Assembly (NCBI GenBank): GCA_934728585.1
Contig: CAKVDZ010000006.1
Span: forward strand, 27,344 to 91,343
Source of the DNA: an uncultured Candidatus Melainabacteria bacterium
Lineage (GTDB): Bacteria; Cyanobacteriota; Vampirovibrionia; Gastranaerophilales; Gastranaerophilaceae
DNA: 64,000 nt
Direction: 5' to 3'
The translations under genes were made by a program, and so were the position numbers. The notes under the pieces were generated by a model. It worked only from the letters and a program-made list of their open reading frames with translations, was not told the origin of the DNA and did not search any database. Numbering within the stretch: position 1 is the stretch's first letter; each line of letters starts with the position of its first letter. Shown here one piece after another: positions 45,407 through 53,521 of this stretch.

Positions 45407-45445
45407 ATAATACTTATCGCATAAAATAAATTTCTTGTATATATT

Positions 45446-45473
45446 TTGTCGAAAATATTATTTTTGATATAAT
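45446..45473 (+). promoter_or_regulatory. Promoter of yebC
   Basis: TTGTCG, 16-nt spacer, TATAAT, about 35 nt before the ATG with a GGAAT site between. Confidence 0.65.
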
Positions 45474-45508
45474 ATTCACAGATACAATTAACTAAAAGGA
45501 ATTAAAAT

Positions 45509-46267
45509 ATGAGCGGACATTCAAAATGGGCTACAACAAAGCATAAAAAAGCAAAAGTAGACTCTCAAAGAGCAGTAGTATTTCAAAAATTTTCAAGAGA
45601 AATTATCGTAGCATCAAGACTTGGTGGCGGTGATTTGAAAGCAAACTTCCGTTTGAGAACTGCAGTTGAAAAAGCAAAAGCAGCAGGTCTTCCAAACGAT
45701 AATATTAAACGTGCAATTGAAAAAGGTACAGGAGCTGGTTCATCTGAAAGTTATGAAGAATTAACATACGAGGGTTACGGTGCTGGTGGTGTTGCTATCG
45801 TAGTTGAAGCTATGACAGACAACAGAAACCGTACAGCAGGTGATATCAGAAGCTATTTTACAAAATTTAATGGCAATTTGGGTGAAACAGGTTGTGTAGG
45901 TTGGATGTTTAAACAATATGGCATGATTACGTTCCCTAAAGATGTTGATTATGACAAACTTGTCGAAGAAGCGATTAATCTAGGCGCAGAAGACTTCTTA
46001 GATGATGATGAAGATGAATATAAAATTTTGACTGCAGTTGCTGATTTACAAACTATTTCAGACGGTCTTGAACAAGCTGGATTTGAACACACAACAGCTG
46101 AATTTACAAGAATTCCTGAAAATACAATCGAAATTACTGACGAAAAAACAGCAACTTCTTTAATGAGATTAATTGACAAACTAGAAGAACATGACGATGT
46201 TCAAAATGTTTATTCAAACGCTGATATTCCTGATGATGTAATGGAAAAAATTGAGGGAACATACTAG
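45509..46267 (+). CDS. yebC: YebC/PmpR family transcriptional/translational regulator
   Basis: 252 residues. MSGHSKWATTKHKKAKVDSQRAVVFQKFSRE, LRTAVEKAKAAGLPNDNIKRAIEKGTG and YEGYGAGGVAIVVEAMTDNRNRTAGDIR are the family blocks. Recent work links YebC-type proteins to translation through poly-proline or to gene regulation; the exact role here is open. Its TAG stop codon overlaps the start of a repeat (CGGATTTTC). Confidence 0.94.
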   Translation: MSGHSKWATTKHKKAKVDSQRAVVFQKFSREIIVASRLGGGDLKANFRLRTAVEKAKAAGLPNDNIKRAIEKGTGAGSSESYEELTYEGYGAGGVAIVVEAMTDNRNRTAGDIRSYFTKFNGNLGETGCVGWMFKQYGMITFPKDVDYDKLVEEAINLGAEDFLDDDEDEYKILTAVADLQTISDGLEQAGFEHTTAEFTRIPENTIEITDEKTATSLMRLIDKLEEHDDVQNVYSNADIPDDVMEKIEGTY

Positions 46268-46429
46268 CGGATTTTCGGTAGAGTGAAGCAACTTTGTTGC
46301 GAAACTCGTTAGAGCAGATAGCCTTGTTTGAGCACTAATTTGAGTGAAACGAAAATTAAAAGCGAAAATGCAAAGGCTATGCGTACCCGAATAATCCAAG
46401 AGGCGGATTTTCGACTCTGCCGAACAAAA
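46268..46429. repeat. Left arm of an inverted repeat, abutting the yebC stop
   Basis: Begins CGGATTTTC directly after yebC's TAG. A 120-nt segment at 46282-46401 is the reverse complement of 47179-47298 with one mismatch. A 26-bp exact copy (46404-46429) of the proA and dnaK repeat ends the arm. The arm lies outside the small gene 46589-46990. Confidence 0.85.
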
Positions 46430-46442
46430 CAGTTAATATGAT

Positions 46443-46476
46443 AAAAACAGAGGTTTATTTAATAAGCCTCTGTTTT
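46443..46476. terminator. Terminator after the left repeat
   Basis: Hairpin AAAACAGAGG(T/C)TTATT with complement, followed by TTTT on the plus side. It ends yebC transcription after passing through the repeat. Confidence 0.75.
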
Positions 46477-46588
46477 ACTTTGATTTGTTAAGTAAACCTA
46501 ACAATTTGTAAAGAAATATTTAACCAACTAGCAAAAAATTTTATTACGGTTTTTGTATGGGCATAGATTACATTATAGGAGAAGGAAA

Positions 46589-46990
46589 ATGGCGGGTATA
46601 ACACCAATTACAACAGCTGAATACAAAAATAATAAATTTGCAGTATTGAATGAACAAATTTATGGTTACAAACATGGTATCCGCCCTCTAGTTTTGCAAA
46701 CAATGCAAATGGAAGATAAACCAGCTATTGAAAAGCGTTTACAACGTGATAATTTGTATTATCATCTTCAACCAGCTCCAGGTGGAAAAAATTTGAACGT
46801 GTTCTTAGGTGACAAACCTTGTGTTGATGTTGTGAAAACTTTTGGTGACACTCCATTGGGTAAACTTACACCTGAAAAAGATTTTATTCTAGGTATTTTG
46901 TTGGGTTATGATAAAACTAAACAATGTGAAAGATATTTGAAATTAAAAGAAAAAGAAGCATCACAAAATAAATTGAATGTTGTTGCTTAA
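46589..46990 (+). CDS. DUF2023-like small protein
   Basis: 133 residues. IYGYKHGIRPLVLQTM, LYYHLQPAPGGKNLNVFLGDKPCVDVVKTFG and DFILGILLGYDKTKQCERYL resemble, from memory, the DUF2023 family of small alpha/beta dimers of unknown function; a profile search is needed to confirm. I chose the ATG with AGGAGAAGG before it; an in-frame TTG 12 codons earlier lacks a site. The gene has its own terminator and is flanked by near-identical inverted repeats. Confidence 0.6.
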   Translation: MAGITPITTAEYKNNKFAVLNEQIYGYKHGIRPLVLQTMQMEDKPAIEKRLQRDNLYYHLQPAPGGKNLNVFLGDKPCVDVVKTFGDTPLGKLTPEKDFILGILLGYDKTKQCERYLKLKEKEASQNKLNVVA

Positions 46991-47016
46991 ATATTTTCGG
47001 ATTAGATATTTTTAGA

Positions 47017-47055
47017 AACCAAAGGGCGGTTGATGAAATCAACCGCCCTTTGGTT
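47017..47055. terminator. Terminator of the DUF2023-like gene
   Basis: Perfect 18-bp stem (AACCAAAGGGCGGTTGAT, loop GAA, complement). Confidence 0.9.
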
Positions 47056-47059
47056 ATTA

Positions 47060-47354
47060 TTTGTTTTGCAGAACCGAAAATCAGCTCAGCTCGCTCGCGT
47101 GTAACGGCAATTCCGAATTTTGATTTTCGTGATTTTATCACTCAATCAAAAACTCTCTAGCCTCAGCTCGCTCGCGCGTCTTGGATTATTCGGGTACGCA
47201 TAGCCTTTGCATTTTCGCTTTTAATTTTCGTTTCACTCAAATTAGTGCTCAAACAAGGCTATCTGCTCTGACGAGTTTCGCAACAAAGTTGCTTCACTTC
47301 CTCTCACAAAACTTGACATTTAGTCAACTTTTGTTCGGCAGAGTCGAAAATCCG
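47060..47354. repeat. Right arm of the inverted repeat, abutting the dnaK stop
   Basis: Contains a degenerate copy of the 26-mer (about 47060-47084), two AGCTCGCTCGCG boxes, the 120-nt arm (47179-47298) and an exact 26-mer (47329-47354) that ends at the dnaK stop codon on the minus strand. No gene is seen in this 300-nt interval. Confidence 0.85.
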
Positions 47355-49199
47355 CTATTCCTTAGTATATTCTGCATCGATTACATCATCGTCGCCCTTG
47401 TTGTCTGATGATGAGTCTGAACTTGCAGATTCAGATGAACCAGCGTTTGCGCTTTCATCTTTTTGAACTGCTTCGTAAGCTTTTTGAGAAATACTGAACA
47501 TTGTTTGTTGCAATTCTTCAGACAATTTTTTAACTTCGTCTGCAGATTTGTTTTCATCTAAAGCTTTTTTCAAGGCTTCTTTTTGTTCGTTCAATTTTTC
47601 TTCATCAGCTTTGTCGATTTTGCCTTCGAAGTCTTTAACAATTCTTTCTGCTGAAGAAATTAAAGAGTTAGCATTGTTTTTGATTTCTGCTTCTTCTTTT
47701 TTCTTTTTATCTTCTGCTGCGTTTGCTTCAGCTTCTTTAACCATTTTATCGATATCATCATCTGACAAGTTAGATGAGTTTGTGATTGTAATTTTTTGTT
47801 CTTTGTTTGTAGCTTTATCTTTAGCAGAAACATTTACGATACCGTTGGCATCAATATCAAATGTAACTTCAATTTGAGGAATACCACGCATAGCAGGAGC
47901 GATACCTTCAAGTCGGAACATACCTAAAGATTTGTTATCTTTAGCCATTGGTCTTTCACCTTGTAGAACTTGAATATCTACAGCTGTTTGGTTGTTTTCT
48001 GCTGTTGAGAATACTTGTGATTTAGAAACAGGGATTGTAGTGTTTCTTGGAACAAGTGGAGTCATTACGCCACCTAAAGTTTCAATACCTAATGTTAATG
48101 GAGTTACATCTAACAATACGATATCTTTAACTTCACCAGCAAGTACACCAGCTTGAATTGCTGCACCAACTGCAACTACTTCATCAGGGTTTACTGATTG
48201 GTTAGGTTCTTTACCTGTGTAATCTTTAACTAATTGTTGAACTGCTGGAATACGGCTTGAACCACCAACTAATACAACTTCGTTGATTTCTGATTTAGAG
48301 ATGCCAGCATCTGTAATTGCTTGTTCAACTGGTTTTTTACATCTTTCTAACAAGTCGTGGCAAAGTTCTTCGAATTTTGCACGAGTTAATTGCATATCTA
48401 AGTGTTTTGGACCATTTGCGTCAGCTGTGATGAATGGTAAGTTGATGTTTGTTTCAACTACTGATGACAATTCACATTTTGCTTTTTCTGCAGCTTCTTT
48501 AATACGTTGCATAGCTTGTTTATCGTTGCTTAAATCAATGCCTTCTGCTTTTTTGAATTCTTCACAAATCCAGTGCATAATTTTTTCATCGAAGTCATCA
48601 CCACCTAAGTGAGTATCACCTGATGTAGAAAGTACTTCGTGAACACCGTCACCGATTTCTAGGATAGATACATCGAATGTACCACCACCTAAGTCGAATA
48701 CTAATACTTTTTCAGATTTTTCTTTTTCCAAACCGTAAGCCAAAGCTGCAGCTGTCGGTTCGTTTACGATACGAAGAACATCTAAGCCAGCGATTTTACC
48801 TGCGTCTTTTGTTGCTTGACGTTGTGCGTCGTTGAAGTATGCTGGAACTGTGATTACTGCTGAAGTAACTTTTTCTCCTAAGTAGTTAGAAGCATCGTCT
48901 GCTAATTTTCTTAAAATCATCGCAGAAATTTCTTGTGGAGTGTAATCTTTTCCGTCGATGTTCTTTTTGTAATCTTCGCCCATGTGTCTTTTGATTGAAG
49001 CGATTGTTTTATCAGGGTTCAAGATTGCTTGTCTTTTTGCCAATTGACCAACTAATCTTTCACCTGTTTTTGAAAAACCTACGATAGATGGGGTTGTTCT
49101 TGTGCCTTCTGCGTTTGCGATTACGGTTGGTTTACCACCTTCCATAACGGCAACTACTGAGTTTGTTGTACCTAAGTCAATACCAATTGTCTTTGCCAT
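47355..49199 (-). CDS. dnaK: Chaperone DnaK (Hsp70)
   Basis: 614 residues. IGIDLGTTNSVVAVMEGG (phosphate 1 loop), VFDLGGGTFDVSIL, EVVLVGGSSRIPAVQ (adenosine loop) and the substrate domain with TVFSTAENNQTAVDIQVLQGER-type sequence are intact, and a helical lid with Ser-rich acidic tail follows. It folds proteins in an ATP cycle with DnaJ/GrpE, neither of which is adjacent. No CIRCE element was visible upstream. The stop TAG is directly followed by a repeat. Confidence 0.98.
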   Translation of the reverse strand: MAKTIGIDLGTTNSVVAVMEGGKPTVIANAEGTRTTPSIVGFSKTGERLVGQLAKRQAILNPDKTIASIKRHMGEDYKKNIDGKDYTPQEISAMILRKLADDASNYLGEKVTSAVITVPAYFNDAQRQATKDAGKIAGLDVLRIVNEPTAAALAYGLEKEKSEKVLVFDLGGGTFDVSILEIGDGVHEVLSTSGDTHLGGDDFDEKIMHWICEEFKKAEGIDLSNDKQAMQRIKEAAEKAKCELSSVVETNINLPFITADANGPKHLDMQLTRAKFEELCHDLLERCKKPVEQAITDAGISKSEINEVVLVGGSSRIPAVQQLVKDYTGKEPNQSVNPDEVVAVGAAIQAGVLAGEVKDIVLLDVTPLTLGIETLGGVMTPLVPRNTTIPVSKSQVFSTAENNQTAVDIQVLQGERPMAKDNKSLGMFRLEGIAPAMRGIPQIEVTFDIDANGIVNVSAKDKATNKEQKITITNSSNLSDDDIDKMVKEAEANAAEDKKKKEEAEIKNNANSLISSAERIVKDFEGKIDKADEEKLNEQKEALKKALDENKSADEVKKLSEELQQTMFSISQKAYEAVQKDESANAGSSESASSDSSSDNKGDDDVIDAEYTKE

Positions 49200-49361
49200 T
49201 TTTAATGCCTTTCTTTATTTAATATTAATTACTTTTTCTCTTACAATTACTATATTAATATCATTTTTGCAAAAACCTTAAAAAATAAACAAAATATTAA
49301 TATTTCATGTTTGAAGTATAATTAATTGAGATGAATAAGATTTTTAAAGGTAATTAAATAT

Positions 49362-49850
49362 ATGAAAACAGCTATATACCCTGGAAGTTTTGACCCTATT
49401 ACAAACGGTCATTTAGATGTATTAAAAACAAGTTCTGAAATTTTTAACAAAGTAATTATCGCAGTTGCGTACAATCCTGAAAAGAAAAATTCTGGACTTT
49501 TAACAGTTGATGAACGTGTTGAATTGATTAAAAAATGCGTAAAAGATTTTGATAATGTTGAAGTTGATAGTTTTGAGGGATTAACAGTTGAATATGCCAA
49601 AGCAAAAGGTGCAAAGGTTTTAATCCGTGGCTTGCGTGCGGTATCTGATTTTGAGTTTGAAATGCAATTATCTCAAACAAACAGCGCATTAGACAAAGAA
49701 ATCAAAACAATTTTCTTAACAACAAGACCAAAATACAACTTTATTTCATCTAGTTCTGTAAAAGAAGTTATTAGCCTTGGAGGAGATGTTTCAAAATTCG
49801 TTCCAGATGAAGTTAATACTTATTTAAAAGAAAAATTTAAAAACTGTTAA
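49362..49850 (+). CDS. coaD: Phosphopantetheine adenylyltransferase
   Basis: 162-residue nucleotidyltransferase for coenzyme A synthesis. YPGSFDPITNGHLDVL holds the HxGH-type motif (NGHL); IRGLRAVSDFEFEMQL and FISSSSVKEVISLGGDVS complete it. AAAGG lies 11 nt before the ATG. The next gene codes for the coiled-coil protein often found beside coaD. Confidence 0.96.
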   Translation: MKTAIYPGSFDPITNGHLDVLKTSSEIFNKVIIAVAYNPEKKNSGLLTVDERVELIKKCVKDFDNVEVDSFEGLTVEYAKAKGAKVLIRGLRAVSDFEFEMQLSQTNSALDKEIKTIFLTTRPKYNFISSSSVKEVISLGGDVSKFVPDEVNTYLKEKFKNC

Positions 49851-49934
49851 AACCTGTTAAAACATGGTTTGACAATTAAATTCGGACTGTTGTAGAATAA
49901 AGATATTACACTAGTGCGAAAGGTTATATTAAGA

Positions 49935-50549
49935 ATGAGCGTTCAAAAAAATGGTATATATGATTTATTAAGTAGACTTGTAATCATATTAGATAAAAGT
50001 TTTCCAATTTTACCAAATTATTTGGTTGCAGTGAAATTAAAAGATGTAGAAGATATTGTTGATAGTATTTATGGTGCGTTACCACAAGCTGTTCAAGAAG
50101 CAAGAGGTCTTTTACGTAGAAAAGAAGAATTACAAATTGAAGCTCAACAAAACGCTGAAAAAATCGTTCTTGATGCTAAAAATGAAGCAGCAAGATTATT
50201 GAGCGAATCAGAACTTTTAAGACAAGTGCAAAGTGAAGCTGAATTGATTAAAGAACAAGTTATTGCTGAATGCGAAGAAATTAAAAGAAAAGCCTTGGAA
50301 GATGCAGAAAACTTTAGAAATCAAGCACATGATGACGCTATGAGAACAAAAGAGGGCGCTGATGCTTACGCAGAACAAGTTCTTTCTGGTGTTGAAAATA
50401 ATTTGAGTCAATTACAACAATCAGTTAAGTCTGCACAAATTTATATGGAAAGATTAAGAGCAGAATCAAATGGTGGTTACGACCCACTAAAAAGCAATTA
50501 CCCAAAAGAACAAGTTGCTCAAAATCCAGACGATTTTAAAATTGATTAA
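49935..50549 (+). CDS. coaD-linked coiled-coil protein
   Basis: 204 residues. A short N-terminal helix with VKLKDVEDIVDSIYGALPQAVQEARGLLRRKEELQIEA, then a long Glu/Ala-rich coiled coil (to about 170) like F-type ATP synthase subunit b or DivIVA, and a hydrophilic tail. The same block sits beside coaD in several clostridial genomes, from memory; function unknown. ATG 49935 is used rather than a GTG seven codons earlier. Confidence 0.75.
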   Translation: MSVQKNGIYDLLSRLVIILDKSFPILPNYLVAVKLKDVEDIVDSIYGALPQAVQEARGLLRRKEELQIEAQQNAEKIVLDAKNEAARLLSESELLRQVQSEAELIKEQVIAECEEIKRKALEDAENFRNQAHDDAMRTKEGADAYAEQVLSGVENNLSQLQQSVKSAQIYMERLRAESNGGYDPLKSNYPKEQVAQNPDDFKID

Positions 50550-50598
50550 TTGTGTGAATAGTTAGGTCGAGTTTATTCATCTAACAACTATATACAAT

Positions 50599-50633
50599 AA
50601 AAGAGTCGGTTGATTTAATCAACCGACTCTTTT
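50599..50633. terminator. Terminator between the coiled-coil gene and rplT
   Basis: Hairpin AAAAGAGTCGGTTGAT, loop TTA, complement, with T-run. Confidence 0.85.
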
Positions 50634-50653
50634 ATTTAATCTTAATAATTCTC

Positions 50654-51007
50654 TTAAGCGATAGCAGCTTTTGCTGTTTCTAAAACAACTTGGAAAGCTT
50701 CTTTATCGTTTACAGCTAAATCAGCAAGCATTTTTCTGTTTACTAAGATATTAGCTTTTTTGCAAGCGTTTACGAATCTAGAATAACTCATGCCGTTTTC
50801 TCTAACAGCTGCGTTAATTCTGATAATCCATAATCTTCTCATGTTGCGTTTTGTAGCTTTTCTATCTCTGTAAGCATATTTTAATGCTTTCATTACAGCG
50901 CAGTTAGCAACTTTAAATATTCTGCTTCTTGCACCTTTGAAACCTTTAGCTAATTTTAAGATTTTTTTATGTCTATTGCGACATACATTACCGCGTTTTA
51001 CTCTCAT
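50654..51007 (-). CDS. rplT: 50S ribosomal protein L20
   Basis: 117 residues; early subunit-assembly protein. MRVKRGNVCRNRHKKILKLAKGF and RDRKATKRNMRRLWIIRINAA are standard. L20 can repress its own operon by binding the leader mRNA in several bacteria. It follows rpmI by 9 nt. Confidence 0.98.
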   Translation of the reverse strand: MRVKRGNVCRNRHKKILKLAKGFKGARSRIFKVANCAVMKALKYAYRDRKATKRNMRRLWIIRINAAVRENGMSYSRFVNACKKANILVNRKMLADLAVNDKEAFQVVLETAKAAIA

Positions 51008-51016
51008 TGTCCACTC

Positions 51017-51226
51017 CTATCTTGAATACTTCTTGTATGGTAACTCTTTTGAAACTAAATCTACTTGTGAAGCAGCGATTTCAGTTGTTTTGAACAACTT
51101 TCTTTTTCTGCTAGCAGATTTGTTTGCTAATAAGTGGCCAATTCCTGCTTTTCTGCGAGTAATTTTGCCTGTGCCTGTTACTTTGTAACGTTTTGCGCCA
51201 GACTTGTGAGTTTTCATTTTTGGCAT
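51017..51226 (-). CDS. rpmI: 50S ribosomal protein L35
   Basis: 69 residues, small basic protein: MPKMKTHKSGAKRYKVTGTGKI. Usually follows infC; here the gene upstream is a HAD phosphatase, so infC is located elsewhere and rpmI has its own promoter. AGGAG precedes the ATG. Confidence 0.97.
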   Translation of the reverse strand: MPKMKTHKSGAKRYKVTGTGKITRRKAGIGHLLANKSASRKRKLFKTTEIAASQVDLVSKELPYKKYSR

Positions 51227-51254
51227 TTTGTTTTCTCCTTTTTACTTGTGTAAT

Positions 51255-51304
51255 CACCTACGTAAAGCATGGCATACCAACGCCATAACTTTCGATTTAC
51301 GGTG
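51255..51304 (-). promoter_or_regulatory. Structured leader of rpmI-rplT, candidate L20-binding region
   Basis: Minus-strand leader folds as CACC-GTAAA pairing with TTTAC-GGTG around an inner ATGGC/GCCAT stem. It lies between the promoter and rpmI. Because L20 is encoded in the operon, an L20 autoregulatory leader is plausible; unproven. Confidence 0.4.
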
Positions 51305-51311
51305 TATATTT

Positions 51312-51339
51312 ATGATATAACATCAAAAAATTTTATCAA
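51312..51339 (-). promoter_or_regulatory. Promoter of rpmI-rplT
   Basis: Minus-strand TTGATA, 16-nt spacer, TATCAT, about 8 nt upstream of the leader structure. Confidence 0.6.
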
Positions 51340-51366
51340 GTACCATGTTAAGTTTATGAAAGCTTG

Positions 51367-52071
51367 TTATTGATTAACTGTTGCTAAATCCTTAATTAAA
51401 AAATCTTTAAGCTCGGAAATATTTGTCAAAACAGTGTATGCTCCAGCGCGTTTCATACAATCTACAAGTGTTTGTGATTTGTCTTGAGGTGGAAGACAAC
51501 CTACACCAATTACTCCACCTGATTTTGCTGCAAGCATATCGTCAACAGTGTCGCCCATATAGTAGATTTTGTTGCTTGAAACGTTAGATTTGATAATATT
51601 TACACCCTTTGGATTTGGTTTTTGAAATCCATCTCCAACGTGTTCATAACCGATTATTTGCGTAAATAAATCAAGAATATTTAATCGTTTAAGTGTATAT
51701 TTTGCTTCGTGCTCGTAACGACCTGTAAATACTGTTAAATTGTAATCTTTTGCTAAATCTGCAAGATAATTTCTATCTAAAATAGCTTCTTCAATATTGA
51801 TATATCCCTCAAAGTTTTCGTTGCAATAATGCTCTGCATAATAGTCTTGTAAAGATTTATATTCAACTTTAAAACCATTTTTTTCAAAAAGATACATCAA
51901 CAAATCCCAGTCGTTGTTATATCCGCCCATGTGTTTAACAGGTTTTACGTCTATATCATAGTCTATTTTTTGTCCAGTGAAATGTTCATAGCATTCAACT
52001 AAAATTCTGCAATATGATTTTGATGTATCAATTATTGTCCCGTCCATATCAAAAATTAATGTAGGCTTCAT
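51367..52071 (-). CDS. HAD-superfamily phosphatase (phosphoglycolate phosphatase-like)
   Basis: 234 residues. DMDGTIIDTS (nucleophile and acid Asp), VFTGRYE (motif II region), KPNP (motif III Lys) and YMGDTVDDMLAAKSGG (motif IV) are all present, with an alpha cap. It hydrolyses a phosphate ester; phosphoglycolate or a sugar phosphate are usual. AAAGGA precedes the ATG. Confidence 0.88.
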   Translation of the reverse strand: MKPTLIFDMDGTIIDTSKSYCRILVECYEHFTGQKIDYDIDVKPVKHMGGYNNDWDLLMYLFEKNGFKVEYKSLQDYYAEHYCNENFEGYINIEEAILDRNYLADLAKDYNLTVFTGRYEHEAKYTLKRLNILDLFTQIIGYEHVGDGFQKPNPKGVNIIKSNVSSNKIYYMGDTVDDMLAAKSGGVIGVGCLPPQDKSQTLVDCMKRAGAYTVLTNISELKDFLIKDLATVNQ

Positions 52072-52111
52072 AGTGGATTTCCTTTTCTAAATAATTTTTT
52101 ATAATAATAAC

Positions 52112-53521
52112 ATGAAGAAAATTTTGTTTACAATTGCAAGCTTATTATTAATTCAATCAAGTGCGTTTGCGTTGGATATAGTTTATCCTACAAAAAAACA
52201 CGTGAAAATTAATTCCCCAGCAACTTTTTTTGTTGGTTCTGTAAACAGAGGTGACAAGTTGTTTATCAATGATGAAGAAATTGATATTCATAGAACAGGT
52301 GCATTTGCTCAACAGGTTAAGTTAAATACAGGTGTAAATGAATTTGTTTTAAAAAGTGGTGACAAAATTTTAGCTTACACAATTGAAAGACCTCTTGTTG
52401 GTAGCAATTATAAACCAGCTGTGTTTCAAACCTTTGACTATCCTAAAACAGTTGAAGTTACACGTGAGGGTGCGCCATTACGCTCTACTGCTGTTCAAAA
52501 TGGCATAAATAGAATCTCTCATTTTCAAAGAGGTCTGCAATTAAAGGTTAAAGGTGAATTAGGCGACATGTACAAGGTTGAACTAGCGCCTAATGCTGAT
52601 GCTTGGATTGCAAAATCTGATACAAGAACAATTTTACAACAATACGAACGAGCTTTTTTGTTTGATTACAGAAGCCGAGAAGTAGATGACAAGTATATTT
52701 ACGAATTTGCACTTTCAAAAAGAACTCCTTACTCAATAACAGAGGGTGAAGAAATGATTTTGAAAATCTTTAACGTTGGTGCAAATGACAATAACACTGC
52801 TGTTTTTAAAATAAAACTAAATCAAAGATTAATGGGCTATGATTTGAAATATAAAGGAAATACTCTTGTATTATCAATTAGAAAAGAGCCAAATTTAAGC
52901 AAGAAAAAACCGTTGAAAAATATTAAAATTGTTGTAGATGCAGGTCATGGCGGAAAAGAATTAGGCGCTGTTGGCTGTTGCCGAAATTATGAAAAAGATT
53001 TCAACTTATCAATTTCAAAATATTTGGAACAAGATTTGCACAAAATGGGTGCAAATGTTTATATGACGCGTAATAACGATAAATATGTATCCTTGAATGA
53101 TAGAGTTAAATACACTAATGAAAAAGATGCCCAAATTTTTGTGAGCGTTCATGCAAACTCGCTTCCAGACGCGATTAATCCTCAAACAAGACGTGGCTCA
53201 AGCGTGTTTTATTACTACGATGAGGCAAAACCTTTGTCTGACGCTATTATGAAATCTGTAGCTAAAAATATGGATATTAATAACGAGGGAGTTAAACAAG
53301 CAAGTTTTGCTGTTGTTAGAAATACCTCTGCTGTAAGCGTTTTAATCGAAACAGCGTATGTTATTAACCCAGAGGATAATGAACTTTTAATGAACGATAA
53401 TTTTAGACAAATGTATGCAAAAGCAATTGCAGAGGGCATTAAAGATTATGTTTGGCAAAGTAAACCAAAATTATCTTGGCTAAACAAACATAATAAAATC
53501 ATATTTGAAAAAATTAGTTAA
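52112..53521 (+). CDS. amiC: N-acetylmuramoyl-L-alanine amidase (Amidase_3)
   Basis: 469 residues. Signal peptide (about 1-20, ending SAFA), a beta-rich N-terminal part (about 25-260) and the zinc amidase domain: VVDAGHGGKELGA (His ligand), RNYEKDFNLS (Glu ligand), VSVHANSLPD (His ligand) and LIETAYVINPEDN (catalytic Glu). It cuts the amide bond between MurNAc and the peptide, for example in cell separation. TATAAT ends exactly 6 nt before the ATG, so it is likely leaderless. Converges on macB with no gap. Confidence 0.9.
   Translation: MKKILFTIASLLLIQSSAFALDIVYPTKKHVKINSPATFFVGSVNRGDKLFINDEEIDIHRTGAFAQQVKLNTGVNEFVLKSGDKILAYTIERPLVGSNYKPAVFQTFDYPKTVEVTREGAPLRSTAVQNGINRISHFQRGLQLKVKGELGDMYKVELAPNADAWIAKSDTRTILQQYERAFLFDYRSREVDDKYIYEFALSKRTPYSITEGEEMILKIFNVGANDNNTAVFKIKLNQRLMGYDLKYKGNTLVLSIRKEPNLSKKKPLKNIKIVVDAGHGGKELGAVGCCRNYEKDFNLSISKYLEQDLHKMGANVYMTRNNDKYVSLNDRVKYTNEKDAQIFVSVHANSLPDAINPQTRRGSSVFYYYDEAKPLSDAIMKSVAKNMDINNEGVKQASFAVVRNTSAVSVLIETAYVINPEDNELLMNDNFRQMYAKAIAEGIKDYVWQSKPKLSWLNKHNKIIFEKIS

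Noticed and set aside
45407..45508. SAM riboswitch before metX
   Set aside because: The divergent gap is about 100 nt and AT-rich without the expected stems.
46268..47354. Insertion sequence
   Set aside because: No transposase or recombinase lies between the inverted repeats; at most a MITE-like or recombination-derived structure.
46214..47408. Two near-identical open frames of about 60-75 codons within the inverted repeat arms
   Set aside because: They start inside the repeat, have no ribosome site and run into unrelated sequence at different points, so they are a by-product of the repeat, not genes.
49200..49361. CIRCE-type heat-shock operator before dnaK
   Set aside because: No TTAGCACTC-N9-GAGTGCTAA match or close variant was found.
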